Positions 38,123 through 49,365 of a stretch of 64,000 nt of DNA are shown here, piece by piece. Origin of the DNA: Mangifera indica (Eukaryota > Streptophyta > Magnoliopsida > Sapindales > Anacardiaceae); contig NC_058151.1 in assembly GCF_011075055.1 (NCBI RefSeq), forward strand, positions 9,752,251 to 9,816,250, in the 5' to 3' direction. The notes beneath the pieces were generated by a model. That model had not been told where the DNA came from. It searched no databases and worked only from the letters and a program-made list of their open reading frames with translations. Made by a program: the position numbers and the translations under genes. Position 1 is the first letter of the stretch; each line of letters opens with the position of its first letter.

Positions 38123-38875
38123 TAGGGATGACAATTTGAGTCTAACTTTAGGGCCCCTTACCCTCCCCGACCCTAATGGGGAAGGGATTCCCCGATGAAA
38201 ATGGAGAAATGGACAGGGATGGGGATGAAAAAAATCCTCGTAATCGGGGACGGGGATACATATGTCCCCGCCCCATCCCCTTCCCCTAAATCTAATATAT
38301 TAATATAATAATTTCTAGTATATTTTAATTAGTTTAATATTTTTAATTACAAATTCGTTAGTATTTCTTATGTAAACTGCTTTTAAATTAATTTTGCTTT
38401 AAAATTGATTATTGCAGGTTAGTTTTTAAAATATTGTTTTGTATCAATATGAAGAATTAATGATAATATCAATATGAAGAGCTGCTAATGAAGAGATTGA
38501 TTATTGTATATTGTTGAATTTTGTGAAAACTTTGTATTTGAACTAAAATAATAATGAATATTTTGTAGCGCTTGTAGCAAGTGATATTTTGGAAAAGTAT
38601 GATTTATTTTATTTATTGAAATATAAGAATAAATTAAAATTTATATTTACGAGTATGGGAAGGAGATTTTTCCCCATGGGGATGGAGAGGAGATTTTTCC
38701 CCACGGGAATGGGGAGGAGATTTTTTCCCGTGGGGACGAGAAGGGGATTTTTCTTCGCGATGAGGGGACGAGGATTCTTCATTATCCCCGTAACGGGGAC
38801 GAGAATTGATATCCCCTACGGGGATGGGGACGGGGATTGATATCCCCTCCCTGCTCCTCCCCGTTGCCATCCCTA
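38123..38875. mobile_element. Non-autonomous hAT (Ac/Ds-like) element, G-rich family, copy 2 (753 bp)
   Basis: It begins TAGGGATGACAATTTGAG and ends CCCGTTGCCATCCCTA. It is flanked by a perfect 8-bp duplication GTTGTTGG (38115-38122 and 38876-38883), diagnostic of hAT insertion. Right subterminal DNA has GGAGATTTTTCCCCATGGGG-type units repeated at 38659-38760 and GGGGATGGGGACGGGG near the end. It has no transposase. It looks younger than copy 1 because the duplication is intact. Confidence 0.93.
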
Positions 38876-40300
38876 GTTGTTGGCATCGGTGTTGGTGATG
38901 GTGCGTCTCTTTCCCTAAGTGGTGTGTTACTTTTTGTTCTCTATCTTCTCTATGCAATACTTTTCCTGGAGCTGAACTATGGATATGTCAAGTATGCATG
39001 CTTTTAGTAGTTTTAAAAGCCTTCAATTGTACTAGCTCGCGTTGATTTTCTGCCCACAACTGTTGCTTTCATCCTTTTCTCTACCATGTTCATTAATTCT
39101 TTCTTGATCATCGTGGAAAAAACTACAATGTGCACTCTTCGCTAGCAAAGATTAATCTAATAATGTCGTCTTTCTCAACTAATGAAAATTGAATAGTTTC
39201 ATTTATACAGTGTTGTTTCTACAAAAATTAAAAAAAAAATCCGTATTGTCACTACCTCATGTTGAAAACTATGATAGAATTTTGGACAGTTTCGAATGAT
39301 GAGACATCTAAGAGTGAATGTGCGTGATTATTAGGTTTATGGATGCAATACCTGTAGTTAGAAATGTTTTAGCTACGAGGAGTGTGTAATATTATTGTGG
39401 TACCACATTAAAGAGAAGACTAAGTCAATCTTGTACAAACTGATCAGGAGTTGAAATCATTCTCCTAATAAATTTAAAATAGAACGAAACTAGTAACCTT
39501 AAGCCAAAATGTAGATGTATGTAAAACAGATTCTCGAGATAATAGATCAAGAAAGTCATACAGACAAGATGAGAAAATTCAGTCTGTTAATATACTTGAT
39601 CATACTTCATATATTCTATATTAATTGATTTATCATATGGATATCGTAATTTATTGTCCAAGATATATATGACAAACTTTTTTTATATTATAGGGCAAAT
39701 TTTTCTGGAATTAAAATAGTTGGTATTACTTCAAATGTAGAATATAGATAAGTTTTAATGATGATTATTTTATATGTATTTGACTAATAATTTGAATTAC
39801 CAAGAATGCCTTTGGGAATATATTTTGGTGAAGGCTAGGCTTGAATAGAAACATGACTACGAGTAAGGTGCACTGTGCACACAGGAGAGTCACGTTGAAG
39901 TAAGTTTTTCTGAGGAAAAAACCAAGAAAATGATTAAATCTCACATGACCCAAGATTGATAAAAGATTGGAAAGAGACAAGTTGGGGTTTTCCTTCAGGT
40001 TATGAAATTGAAACCGCTTCTCTCTCTCTCTGTCTTTCTCTTTCTCTCTGTTTAATTTAATTAAAGCTTTTCCCAGCCAAAAACTAGGCCCTGAAATCAG
40101 CATTAAAATCAGTTCACAGTAAAACATCATTTTTATGCATTAATTTTATATATAAATAATAATATATTATTATATAATTAAATATTATTTTATTTTTAAT
40201 TTTTAATTATTTAATTATATAATAATATATAATTATTTATACATAAAAATTTACATTAAAAATTATATACATGTTACTAGTCTTTTAGTATACACCAGGC
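38876..40300. other. Intergenic DNA upstream of the CLE-like gene
   Basis: No gene is recognised. A minus-strand ORF at 39765-40130 overlaps a CT/GA-rich patch (about 40017-40050) and has no family features. An AT-rich block at 40140-40260 contains a locally inverted repeat around TATATAATAATATATAATTA. Any promoter of the CLE-like gene would lie at the right end of this stretch. Confidence 0.4.
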
Positions 40301-40497
40301 AGCAAGTTCTATGCATTTTGACTCTCACGCTCACTCCATAATTGACTTCCCTATTCTTCAGACTCTCTAGGTCTCTCTAAAATAAGCCCAAAACTTTCTT
40401 CACTGCAATAGTCCTCACACACACACATCATCATCGTCTTCCTGCCACCAAAATAACACTACCCATTTACAGTTCCTCAAGAGTTTCATTCCATGGC

Positions 40498-40776
40498 ATG
40501 ATTTTGTTTCTCATTATCATGAACAAACACATGGGATTCAGAAGAGTAATAGTCTGTTTGTCTGTTCTTCTTCTAATGCTTCTTCTACTGTTGGAGACTC
40601 CACGTTGTGCCGCAGGTTTTGCAAAGTTTAGTAGATTTAAAGCCGGCCCTGGTTCTCACTCTCAGCACACTTCTGTTAGCGGCTTTAAAGGACATCCCGT
40701 TAAAAAAGGAGATGAAATTTTTGGTGCTGAAAAGAGAAAAGTCTACACCGGTCCAAACCCTCTACACAATAGATAA
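40498..40776 (+). CDS. CLE (CLAVATA3/ESR-related) signalling peptide precursor
   Basis: This encodes a secreted prepropeptide of 92 aa, or 85 or 81 aa if translation starts at the second or third Met (40519 or 40531). A basic start (MGFRR) is followed by a hydrophobic signal core (VIVCLSVLLLMLLLLL) and a likely cleavage region after PRCAAG. A variable Ser/Gly/Lys-rich pro-region follows. The C-terminus carries the CLE box RKVYTGPNPLHN at residues 80-91 plus one Arg. After processing to a 12-13-residue peptide, CLE products act outside the cell as ligands of leucine-rich-repeat receptor kinases in meristem, root and vascular signalling. It is a single exon, typical of the family. Position 4 is Tyr where most members have Pro; CLE16/17-type peptides also lack Pro there. 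An overlapping short upstream ATG (40493) is out of frame. Family assignment is firm; the orthologue is uncertain. Confidence 0.9.
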   Translation: MILFLIIMNKHMGFRRVIVCLSVLLLMLLLLLETPRCAAGFAKFSRFKAGPGSHSQHTSVSGFKGHPVKKGDEIFGAEKRKVYTGPNPLHNR

Positions 40777-43700
40777 GTTTATCAGAGAAACCACCTTGAT
40801 TTCTGTCTTTTACGCTTTGAATTGATCTTCTCCTGCTAGCTTTAAGTTCTCTCACTCTCTTTCTTTTTCTTCTTTTTTTGTGTTCTATCTTATTAGCATT
40901 TTTTTATGCTTGAGATGCTTCAAGCAAATATTACAGATGTATATGAAAGTTTAGCTTTTGAGGTTTTTTTTTTCCCCTTCCTTTGGCGAGGAAATTGTAC
41001 CTATTAATTCGTTGAAGATTACTATATAAGAACTGTGAAGAAATATTATTCAAATACAAAATTGTTCATGAAACATTAATACTGCCGTTAATGGGGTTGT
41101 TGTTGGTATCAATGTTAGTCTGCTCACTCCTGGATAATCGGCTCTTACCCTCTTTTTACTTAATTAATAGGAGGCATTATGTTCAGTTAAATTTTCTTCT
41201 CTTCTTCCAAATATTACAGGCAGCCTTAGGAACAACTTCCAATTTTCAAATAAGTCAGAATAAAAATTCGATATTAAACAATATTACATTTTCCATAAGT
41301 GTATGATTTGTCACACTTGCAAATACATTTACTTAAGATTATTGTCAATTAATCTGCCCTGCAATACATAGATTTGAGGCCTTAATAAAAGAGGAGAGTA
41401 AAAAATTCATATTTGTTTAATCATGAAACTAACGATTATTTGTGAGGTGCAGTAGGAGATCGGTCTTTAACCTATAAGACTGTTAGACAAAATTTAGTGA
41501 TAAAAATAACTTCAGTTCTTGACAGTGTCTCAGGACAAATATTTTCAGATTAATAGCAATGCATTTCAGAATACCAGAAATGTTGTTAAGGCGAAAGTAT
41601 GATTCCATTGTCTTACAACCATCTAATCATCTTAATTTCTCTGCTTTGAATGATTACGGGGCAGACCCCACTCCATGTTTGGTACTGATATATTCTTCTT
41701 TTTCCAGCCATATATCCACCATATCAAACTCAGCACCCTTCAATATTTCTATATATATTAATCTTATTACTACAAATTATAATAAAATTAAATTTTTTAT
41801 TCTTCAATTCTCTCAAAACAAACAAGGCTGGGAAATCGTCTTTCTTCTATAAACAGTGAGTACTAGACTTACACACTAGACAGTCAAATGAAGTGAATGA
41901 AAAACTTCCTCTAAATTTATAACAAGTACCATGCAGTGCAAGAAAATTTATGAAAAGGAAAGCTAGGTTTGACAATTAAAAGAGGAAAAAGATAATAGAA
42001 TAGGGAAAAACAAGAGAGAAATTGGGGAAATCAAGAGAAAAAGGTATAGATGAAAAGAAACAAGGCTTTTAATGATGAATAGGGTTCATGTATGAAAAGG
42101 GTTTCTTTCTGTCTGTGACAGTTGAACTGGTTTGTATATATATATATATATATATATATAAGGAGACCATCCTTTTTCTACACGCCATTTATTTTGCATG
42201 CGGTACTTTTTTCCTTTTTCTTCTCCTGATAATTTTTGCATAGTTTCATTTCCCATAAAGTATGAGCAAAAATGAACTAGTCTTAAAGCGAAATTTTAAT
42301 TTTCATGTGGAAAAGATACCCTGTTTATGTAATGTGAATGTTAAGTTTTGGGAGAAGATGAGATGAGCCCTATTTCAATGACCTTTTATTCTCACCTGTT
42401 CATATATTGAACAAATGTACCTTGAAATTAATAATCCAATTTAACATATATAAGCCACTTCTAATTGAAATTGACTTTCATAATTAGAAAACCAAAAAAA
42501 ACTTATAAAATAAAACCAAATTAGATCAAAATTATCAAATCATATATAAAATGGAATTAGTAATTATTTCCTTGTGCAAACAATGCTGATAGGTTCTCAT
42601 AGAAATAGAATTACAACAATGAGCAAGGATAGTGGTGGCTCATAATGTGAAAGTTGTGAAAGTAGTAGGGAGGAGTAAACTTACATAATGTAAGGGGCAT
42701 CGTCTATTTCATAACAAAAAGTCTTTTTTTGGTTAGTATAATTAAAGCACTTCAAAACCTATCAGATATTTTCACAAAAGGCATTGCAAATATGTCATAG
42801 ATCTCGACGAAACTGATACAGCAAAAATTTTAAATACAATATTTATTCTAGTGTGATGATTTGAATCCAAAAGTAAAAACTTCAACATCCATAAGTGATT
42901 TCTCAAAACCTTTAAGTATATATCGAATAATTAGGAGAACAATTTCAAAAGAAACAATTATAAAATATTACTGCAAATGAGTAGGGCAATGGTTCTATCA
43001 TGCTAAAGATCAATATAGTTCTTTAATTTCTTACTATAGAAAAACGTTGGCTTCCTAATTGGGACATGAACAATGGGATATTTCTTCTTCCTCTTATATT
43101 TGTTTTCAAGAACAAAAGATGAATTCATTAACCGGAGGGCATTCCCTAAATTCGGTGTGCAGTGGGGAAAAATCCCAGGACAGACAAGGCCTGCACAGCA
43201 TTTAAAGATAGCTTTTTCATACATCCACATCAATTAATTTTCTTCGACCCGCCACCAACCGTTTTCTCTTTCCAAGTGCTGCTTATTCATATTTATTATT
43301 TTGAAATTCTCACTAACCAATCTCTCTATCTCGGGGATTTCAAATTCAGCATAAAACAAAAAACTCAACTGGCTAATATTTTATAACAAGTTTCGAACTT
43401 GAAAGACACACACGAGAACACTTGGGGAACTCACATGATGCCTGCGCCAGCATCCATCAAACCAAAATCATCTTATTTTGTATTTTTTGAGGGTCAAATT
43501 AATGCACTAGTCACATTTATTTCCCATCTTCATATTCCCATAATACTTAATGCACAGCTTCAGTGTTAGACATTGGTGGTAGTTTCAACAAAATCATGGA
43601 TTCTAAAGTTTTCCAGAGTAAAATTCTCAAGACTACTAGTTTCAACGCCAAGTAATTCTCGAAAAAGAAATGGGACTTACCGGCTTTAGCAATGTAAATA

Positions 43701-44960
43701 ATTGTTACTGAGAGCATCACATGATATACGCAAGTGGGGCTGTTCTGTGTATTTCTGTATTTTGTTGGAAGCTAGCAGGCTTCAATGCATCGAGAAACAG
43801 CATCGTCAAGCACTAAAATACAAAGATATTAAATTTCAGTCATATCACCAATTAAATCATTAGCTTCAATACTTATCCAGTCGTCCTACAATAATCATGG
43901 TTTCTTGAGAGTGTTCATCTCAAGCACCAAATAGATCAATAGTGAGCATGATAACCATTTTTATTTTTAAATGAAATAAGGCCAATTCGAATCAATAACT
44001 TACCACACAAAACTACAAACATGAACCCAGAAGCCTTTTCAAGAGAGTAAAAAGTTAAACAAAAAAAAATGACTATACTACTTGCAGCGTATTCTATTTA
44101 TTGAGGAAAAAAGATGAAACGGTAAGTATTAAATTTAAAAAAATGCACCCTGTCGTTTATTATAATACATAGTTTATGGAAGGGCTGATAATTTCCTCCT
44201 CTCAAAAATATCCTCAACCTAGCTCACGTTTTTCTCCTCTACTAATCTAATGATTGTCGTTTTTTACAGTGGTAAGATTATATTTTTCAATTATCTGATC
44301 AATGGTTATAACTTAGTCCACTCCCTTGTTGTGTAAAACAAAAAGGGATATTGAAACTTTTATACTTAAAATTAATCACCTATATATAAATATACTATAG
44401 TTTTTACAGACTAGGTTTTTTTACCATAAAGTTTGCGAGAATACCTAAACCATCCTTATTGTTAACTTTATAAACACAAGGAAGGGAGAGCTAAGTTTTT
44501 CACAACAAAAATCACATAACTTTCAAAAATTTTGCTAAAAAATCATCCAAATCTATGTTAGTGTTAATTGATATCCTTTATATTATATGTTTTCTTCTTT
44601 AACAATTTAAAATTAAAGAATATATGATAGATTCATATTATGATTTCATATGAAATATAATTTATTATTATTTCATGTTGTTTTATTGTTTAATGTTGTC
44701 ATAATATAGTTGAATTATTGATAATTAAACTGAGAATGAGTTGACAAATATTCAAATAAATTCTGGATAAAAAATAGCATGAAGTCGTTAACCTGTTCTT
44801 CTAGACTTGCGGATCTCAAATGTCATTAAAGAATTAATCAATTTATATCATGAGTTTGAATCTTGTAATTAAGTCTTGAAAAAGCAGTTTAATTATTAGG
44901 ATTGATTTATTCTAACAAATCTTAACACATTTAAAACTAGAATGGATAATTAATCTCGAT
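40777..44960. other. Intergenic stretch downstream of the CLE-like gene
   Basis: Nothing certain was found. The first few hundred bases probably hold the CLE 3' untranslated region. A (TA)n microsatellite lies at 42135-42161. Short ORFs (41559-41852 plus strand, 43003-43233 minus strand) have no recognisable motifs. A minus-strand exon-like piece near 43835-43680 has splice-like edges but a stop after about 13 codons. Confidence 0.4.
42135..42161. repeat. (TA)n microsatellite
   Basis: About 13 uninterrupted TA units. Confidence 0.92.
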
Positions 44961-45380
44961 TAGAGGTGTCAAATGGTCCAGACTGATTCAAAGCACGGAA
45001 AATGGCTCAGTTTGTAAGGGTTTGGCCTGTTACTATAGCAGATTAGGTCAAGTTAGACCCATGGGCCTTCAAGCCAAACCTTTGGCTTAGACACAAGGCC
45101 CATGGGTTGGCCCGATCCGATCTTTTACTATTTTCATAATTATTTAAAAAATTGAAAAATTAAAAATTATAACATAAAAATTATTTTTTATTAAAATTAA
45201 CGAGCTCGCCCATTACTATTAGGCCCAACCTGTTATTATAGGGCTTGGCCCGATTCGACCCAACCCTATGTGTATAAGGTCAGGTCGTGGATCTTATACT
45301 TTCTATGGGTTGGCCTGGCCTGTAAGACCTGCTACCATGCTAGCCCTAGGTCGAGCCCAACCTAACCCTCACCACCTCTA
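44961..45380. mobile_element. hAT-type MITE (420 bp)
   Basis: It begins TAGAGGTGTCAAATGG and ends CCCTCACCACCTCTA. The terminal inverted repeat TAGAGGTG is perfect for 8 bp and then imperfect. The flanks ATCTCGAT (44953-44960) and ATCTTGAT (45381-45388) form an 8-bp duplication with one transition. The interior is rich in GGCCC and GGGTTGGCC motifs. No coding capacity. It is a different family from the G-rich hAT pair. Confidence 0.87.
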
Positions 45381-45388
45381 ATCTTGAT

Positions 45389-46093
45389 AATGATGTAGCT
45401 GTGTACGAAAACTCAATGACTATGATAAACATATAATAATGTGTCATAACCCCTAAATTATAGTGAAGTAACACTATCAAACTTGATTTCCCAATCATAC
45501 ATTTTGTATAGGTAAAATCCTTCCGTTGTCCAATCTTGATTGAACTCAGACTCATGGTTTGTCAAAGCCCTAATTTTGATACTCTAGAAATCGTTAATTG
45601 ATATATTCAAAACACGTTATCATAAACATCTTTTGTATAACTCACATTACACTTTGGCTAGAAATTTTAGTTTTTAATATTTATCAACGTTTGTAGAGGA
45701 ACTCGGAATTGGATAAAGTCAATGGATACTCTAAATCTAATAACTCTAAGTCAATATATCTCATTTTGATTATCATTCATCTCCACATACAAATAACGCA
45801 TAACCAACATGATCTTTTTGTACAAAACATGACTAGCTCTGTATTTATGCACTATATTAGCCATACGCATTTGTACTAGATCCGACCATAATATCTAAGG
45901 TTAAAGGATTAATTCGTACACTAGAACAATCAAACTATAAGTCATTGACTACATTACAATGACTATGTGACTTATTGTAGTTGGTCGCATTTGAAAAATA
46001 GTTCACTAACTATTAATCTATACTAATGTCCTAGCGATATAACTATCATCATTACCTACATTAATATCATCTCATAATATTCAATGGAGACAT
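45389..46093 (-). repeat. Probable left part of an old copia LTR (element E), split by Sirevirus B
   Basis: The target duplication of element B shows that this DNA was once continuous with 56824-57080, which ends as a copia LTR beside RNase H sequence. This segment is therefore probably the rest of the same LTR. The GGATTAATTCGTACACTAGA type phrases resemble Tork/Angela-group LTRs. Its left edge was not found, and the hAT MITE at 44961 may lie inside it. Confidence 0.5.
46089..46093. other. Left target-site duplication of Sirevirus B
   Basis: GACAT, identical to 56819-56823 on the other side of the element. The 5-bp length is standard for LTR retrotransposon integrase. Confidence 0.95.
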
Positions 46094-47538
46094 TGTAGGA
46101 TCGAATGGCCTAAGAGAGGGGGTGAATTAGGCAATTTTAAAACTATCTTTACCAAATTTGAGAATTAAAGTAATTTATTCAAATCAAATAATGTTGCCTA
46201 TTTTTAATCCAATGTATGAAAATAACTAAAATATCTCAAACAATCAATATAATCAAAATAACATAACATAAAATATCAGTTTAAGGGAAGAGAAAATCAA
46301 ACACGCGATGTAGTGTGGTTCGGCTCAACCTGGCCTACGTCCACTCCTCCAAGCTTTCTCCCTTGGAGTATTCCACTAATCCTTGGTTGACTAAACCTCA
46401 ACCAAGCTTTTCTTCACAACCAAAATAGCTTCCAAGGTGCTATTAACCGTTACAAATGTTGAAACACAATTTCTCTCACAAGAAATTTTCTAATCTCTCC
46501 AAAAGTGAACCTCACTCTTTTATAACACGAATTTTAGTATGAATATTGAAATATGATCTCTCTCAAAAGTGTATATGAAAGTTAAAGCTTAGTACAACCC
46601 AAAGCAAATGAAATTACAAAGTGTAAAAGCAAGGGTTTTGATTAGAGAGAATAATTTGCAAGTCAATAGCTCAAAACTAATTTGCTCTCAAATATATGAA
46701 AGTTTTTGGTGGCAAAAGTTGTTTTCGAACGAAATTGATTGGGTTTATATAGAGGAAAATAAGGAAAGTTACCGTTGTGCACAAAGATAGCCGTTTTAAT
46801 TTTCCAGAAAACGCACAATTCGATCGACCGGATGGAATTCGGTCAACCGGATGTGACGTGGCACTTCCGTGGAGCTTACGTGGCACTAGCCGTTGGAAAA
46901 ATTCAAACCAAAATTCGGTCGACCGAATTTAATTCGGTTGACCGAATTTCTGAAGCCAAAGATACATGGCTTCTGGATAATTCGGAAGCTGATTCGGTCG
47001 ATGAAATTCGGTCGATCGAATTTTATTGCATTTTACCCCCTGAATTTTCAAAAATCGCAATTTGACCCCTAAAACTTTGAAAAGTGACACTTTAACCCAT
47101 TTTTGAAAATTCTCTCAAAACCAACTTTAAGATATGAAAATGTAATTCACAAAACTTCATCATTTTAAAAGAATTAATAAACTTTGGTGAAAGCATTGGC
47201 TTAAACCAATAAGTTTGAAAAACAACATTTTAACCCAAAATGTAAAAGGTATGAAAATGAGTTTTCAAGTGAGCTATCCCATGCAAATAAATATTCTAAT
47301 CAAAACGAATGCTTTAAATTACAAATATATCTACCTAACACTTGAGTTTTTCTTCAAATCTTCAATAATTCTTCAATTGACTCTTCTCTTTCATTTCCAT
47401 CTTGAAACTCCTTCAAGTGCATTAGATAAATCCTTACAATCTAAGCTCACACTCAAGTGAAATCATTAGTCAATATGTTTAGGGACATATTAGTTTGTTA
47501 TCATCAAAATAAGAGCATAATGACTCCTCAAGTCAACA
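46094..47538 (-). repeat. 3' LTR of Sirevirus B (1445 bp)
   Basis: In sense orientation it reads TGTTGACTTGAGGAGTCATT to CGATCCTACA. The TATA box TATATAAA is at 46751-46744. A cluster of GGTCGACC-type palindromes lies at about 46816-47015. Short ORFs inside (46608-46790, 46775-47065, 47215-47460) recur in the other LTR and are shadows. Confidence 0.96.
46816..47015. repeat. Palindrome cluster in the 3' LTR of Sirevirus B
   Basis: About six near-palindromic units of the form ATTCGGTCGACCGAAT or ATTCGGTTGACCGAAT are spaced over 200 bp, upstream of the TATA box in sense orientation. The same cluster lies at about 56096-56295 in the 5' LTR. Conserved LTR palindromes have been reported for Sireviruses. 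Their position suggests protein-binding or promoter elements. Confidence 0.85.
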
Positions 47539-47540
47539 AT

Positions 47541-47846
47541 CTCCCCCTTTTTGATGATGACAAACACATATGCACTTCAAGGAATTTAGTAAAATATATC
47601 AATGAATATATTTCCTTGAAGTTAAGAAACACTTGATTTTAAAAAAATTTTGCAAGAGTTCGCCTTAAAAAATCAAGTTTCCTCCCCCTGAATATATGCA
47701 AATAATAATATGTTTAACATTAATCTCATCAATCACATATATCCTCATCAAAATATCCACAACATATATATCTTTATCAAGATATCCACAATAACCACAA
47801 TATCAATGAAAGTATCAATCATCAATCAAACTTTTCTCCCCCTTTG
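47541..47846 (-). promoter_or_regulatory. Polypurine tract and two upstream polypurine-like motifs of Sirevirus B
   Basis: In sense orientation, AAAAAGGGGGAG at 47552-47541 abuts the 3' LTR and is the expected plus-strand primer. AGGGGGAGG lies at 47689-47681 and CAAAGGGGGAGAAAAG at 47846-47831. The matching three occur in element A with the same spacing pattern, so they are constrained rather than accidental. Confidence 0.85.
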
Positions 47847-48075
47847 TCATTATCAAAAAGAATAAGGCAATGAATAAAATGAGATAAGCAAAGAGATAAG
47901 GGAAAAGCAAATGATCACAAGAATGGTCCAAAAATAATCATCAAGACAATGTCAAAATATATCGATACTCATCCAGAACCATAGCAATGCATAAAGACAA
48001 TGTCTAAACCAGCAAAATAAGAGTATATAATGAAAGTCCATACATAACAAAAAGATAATGAAAAATATAAATAAA
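47847..48075 (-). other. Sirevirus B sequence after the third ORF
   Basis: Non-coding DNA between the third-ORF stop and the upstream polypurine motif. It contains single copies of the units that are tandemly duplicated in element A. Confidence 0.7.
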
Positions 48076-49365
48076 CTAAGAAGGTGGAGGAAAACGACGA
48101 AGAAGCTCAGCGATGCCTCCTCGAAGCTCATCCATGCCTCCTCGAAGATCGGCAATACTGGCACGAACATCAGTAAAATCAGACTGAACCTCAGCACGAA
48201 AATCAGCAAAATCTGAGCGAACCTCAGCAAGCTCTGTAGATAAAAGAGATATACGATCAGCAGCTGAGGCGGTGGTAGGCTCAGCAGATGAACTCGCTCC
48301 AGTAGCCATCCGAGATCTCTTGCCAGAAGTACACGTCTGGAACTCAAAAAGGTCTCGGTCCTCATCTGCCTCATCGTCAGTGTCATCAGTATCAGCTGGA
48401 GCAGTAGGTGCCTGGGGCTCAGCATCCATATCAACGCCTAGATCGGCGGCAGCCTCTCCTCCACCAGGTACTAGCTCAGAAATATGACGCCAGACATCAT
48501 TGTGCTGATGGAAGCCCATAGCACGGAGGTTTGAAGTAGTATAAGGATCAACAGCTGGCTCGATATCTGGCTCCTCAAGGAAGGAAACGCCCACCTCCGA
48601 AAGAATCAATGTGATAATAGGGGCATAAGGGAGAAGATGGGTGCGATGAGATAGTGTGGAGACCATCAAATCAAAGATGACATGACAAAGGTCTATAGGA
48701 GACCCCTGGAGAAGATGTGAGAGCAGATAGAAGTCAACTGTGCTGACTTCATTGAAATGGCCAGATTTTGGTGTAAGAGTATAGCCAATTATGTTATGAA
48801 GTAGACGGGCTGATAGAGTGAGATGCCTATGGGGTGGACGAGAGACTATATCAAGGTCAGGATTGCCTGTCATAGCTCGAAGGGCATCAAGATATAATGG
48901 GTCAGTAAAATGCCACCCTCGGGGGGGAAGAAGAGGACCACGGACAACTGGAAGACCTAAGGTGACACGAAGGCTAGCAGGAGAGAGATGAATCTCATGG
49001 CCTCGGACGAAAGAGGTGGCTTCATTATGAAGCCGATCAAACACCATGTTCGCATAAAATTCACGAACAAGGGTAGGATAGACAAAACCACCTAAGGTGA
49101 CAAAACGAGTCCATCTTAATCTATCAAAAAGAGGCCTAAGGTGGAACTGTGCGAGCAAGTTAAAATCGACTCGTCGAGTTTTACACAAACCACGACGACT
49201 ATAGCGTTCAGCAAAAGTCGCGGCAGCTTGGGCGGAACAAAAACGAGTCTCATCAAAGGGAGCCTCGGAAGGCTCACCTTGAGCAATAGGTGCTAAAGAG
49301 CTAGTTCTAATATTTCTAGGTGGCCTAGGGGAACGCCTAGCACTACTACGACGAGTGGTAACCAT
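48076..49365 (-). CDS. Third ORF of Sirevirus B: protein with a 'putative plant transposon protein'-like domain
   Basis: The longest reading is 438 codons from 49392. The Met at 49365 (429 aa, MVTTRRSSARRSPRPPRN) is the better start because the homology with element A begins there. The N-terminus is Arg/Ser/Pro-rich. The central region (about residues 90-290) contains LVREFYANMVFDRLHNEAT and FVRGHEIHLSPASLRVTLGL, a pattern I recognise from the 'putative plant transposon protein' domain found in many plant retroelements. An acidic linker (about 320-360) follows, then a C-terminal heptad-like repeat (LAEVRSDFADFRAEV, IADLRGGMDELRGGI) that should form a coiled coil. No signal peptide or membrane helix is obvious, so it does not look like a classic envelope-like protein. 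It lies 1.08 kb after pol, so expression probably needs splicing or an internal start. Function unknown. Confidence 0.85.
   Translation of the reverse strand: MVTTRRSSARRSPRPPRNIRTSSLAPIAQGEPSEAPFDETRFCSAQAAATFAERYSRRGLCKTRRVDFNLLAQFHLRPLFDRLRWTRFVTLGGFVYPTLVREFYANMVFDRLHNEATSFVRGHEIHLSPASLRVTLGLPVVRGPLLPPRGWHFTDPLYLDALRAMTGNPDLDIVSRPPHRHLTLSARLLHNIIGYTLTPKSGHFNEVSTVDFYLLSHLLQGSPIDLCHVIFDLMVSTLSHRTHLLPYAPIITLILSEVGVSFLEEPDIEPAVDPYTTSNLRAMGFHQHNDVWRHISELVPGGGEAAADLGVDMDAEPQAPTAPADTDDTDDEADEDRDLFEFQTCTSGKRSRMATGASSSAEPTTASAADRISLLSTELAEVRSDFADFRAEVQSDFTDVRASIADLRGGMDELRGGIAELLRRFPPPS

Noticed and set aside
39765..40130. 121-codon minus-strand ORF upstream of the CLE-like gene
   Set aside because: Contains a low-complexity Arg/Glu/Lys run encoded by a GA-rich simple repeat and no domain signature.
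43680..43835. Minus-strand exon-like piece (TTTTAG before, GTAAGT after; reads LDDAVSRCIEAC then stop)
   Set aside because: Splice-like edges alone are common by chance; only about 13 codons are open and no partner exon was found.
46608..47065. Small ORFs repeated at 55888-56345
   Set aside because: They are identical because they lie in the two LTRs of Sirevirus B; they hold the TATA box and palindromes, not protein.
47952..48434. 160-codon minus-strand ORF overlapping the third ORF
   Set aside because: Different frame of the third ORF's acidic and coiled-coil region; a Leu/Phe-rich shadow. A similar shadow occurs at 8527-8922 in element A.
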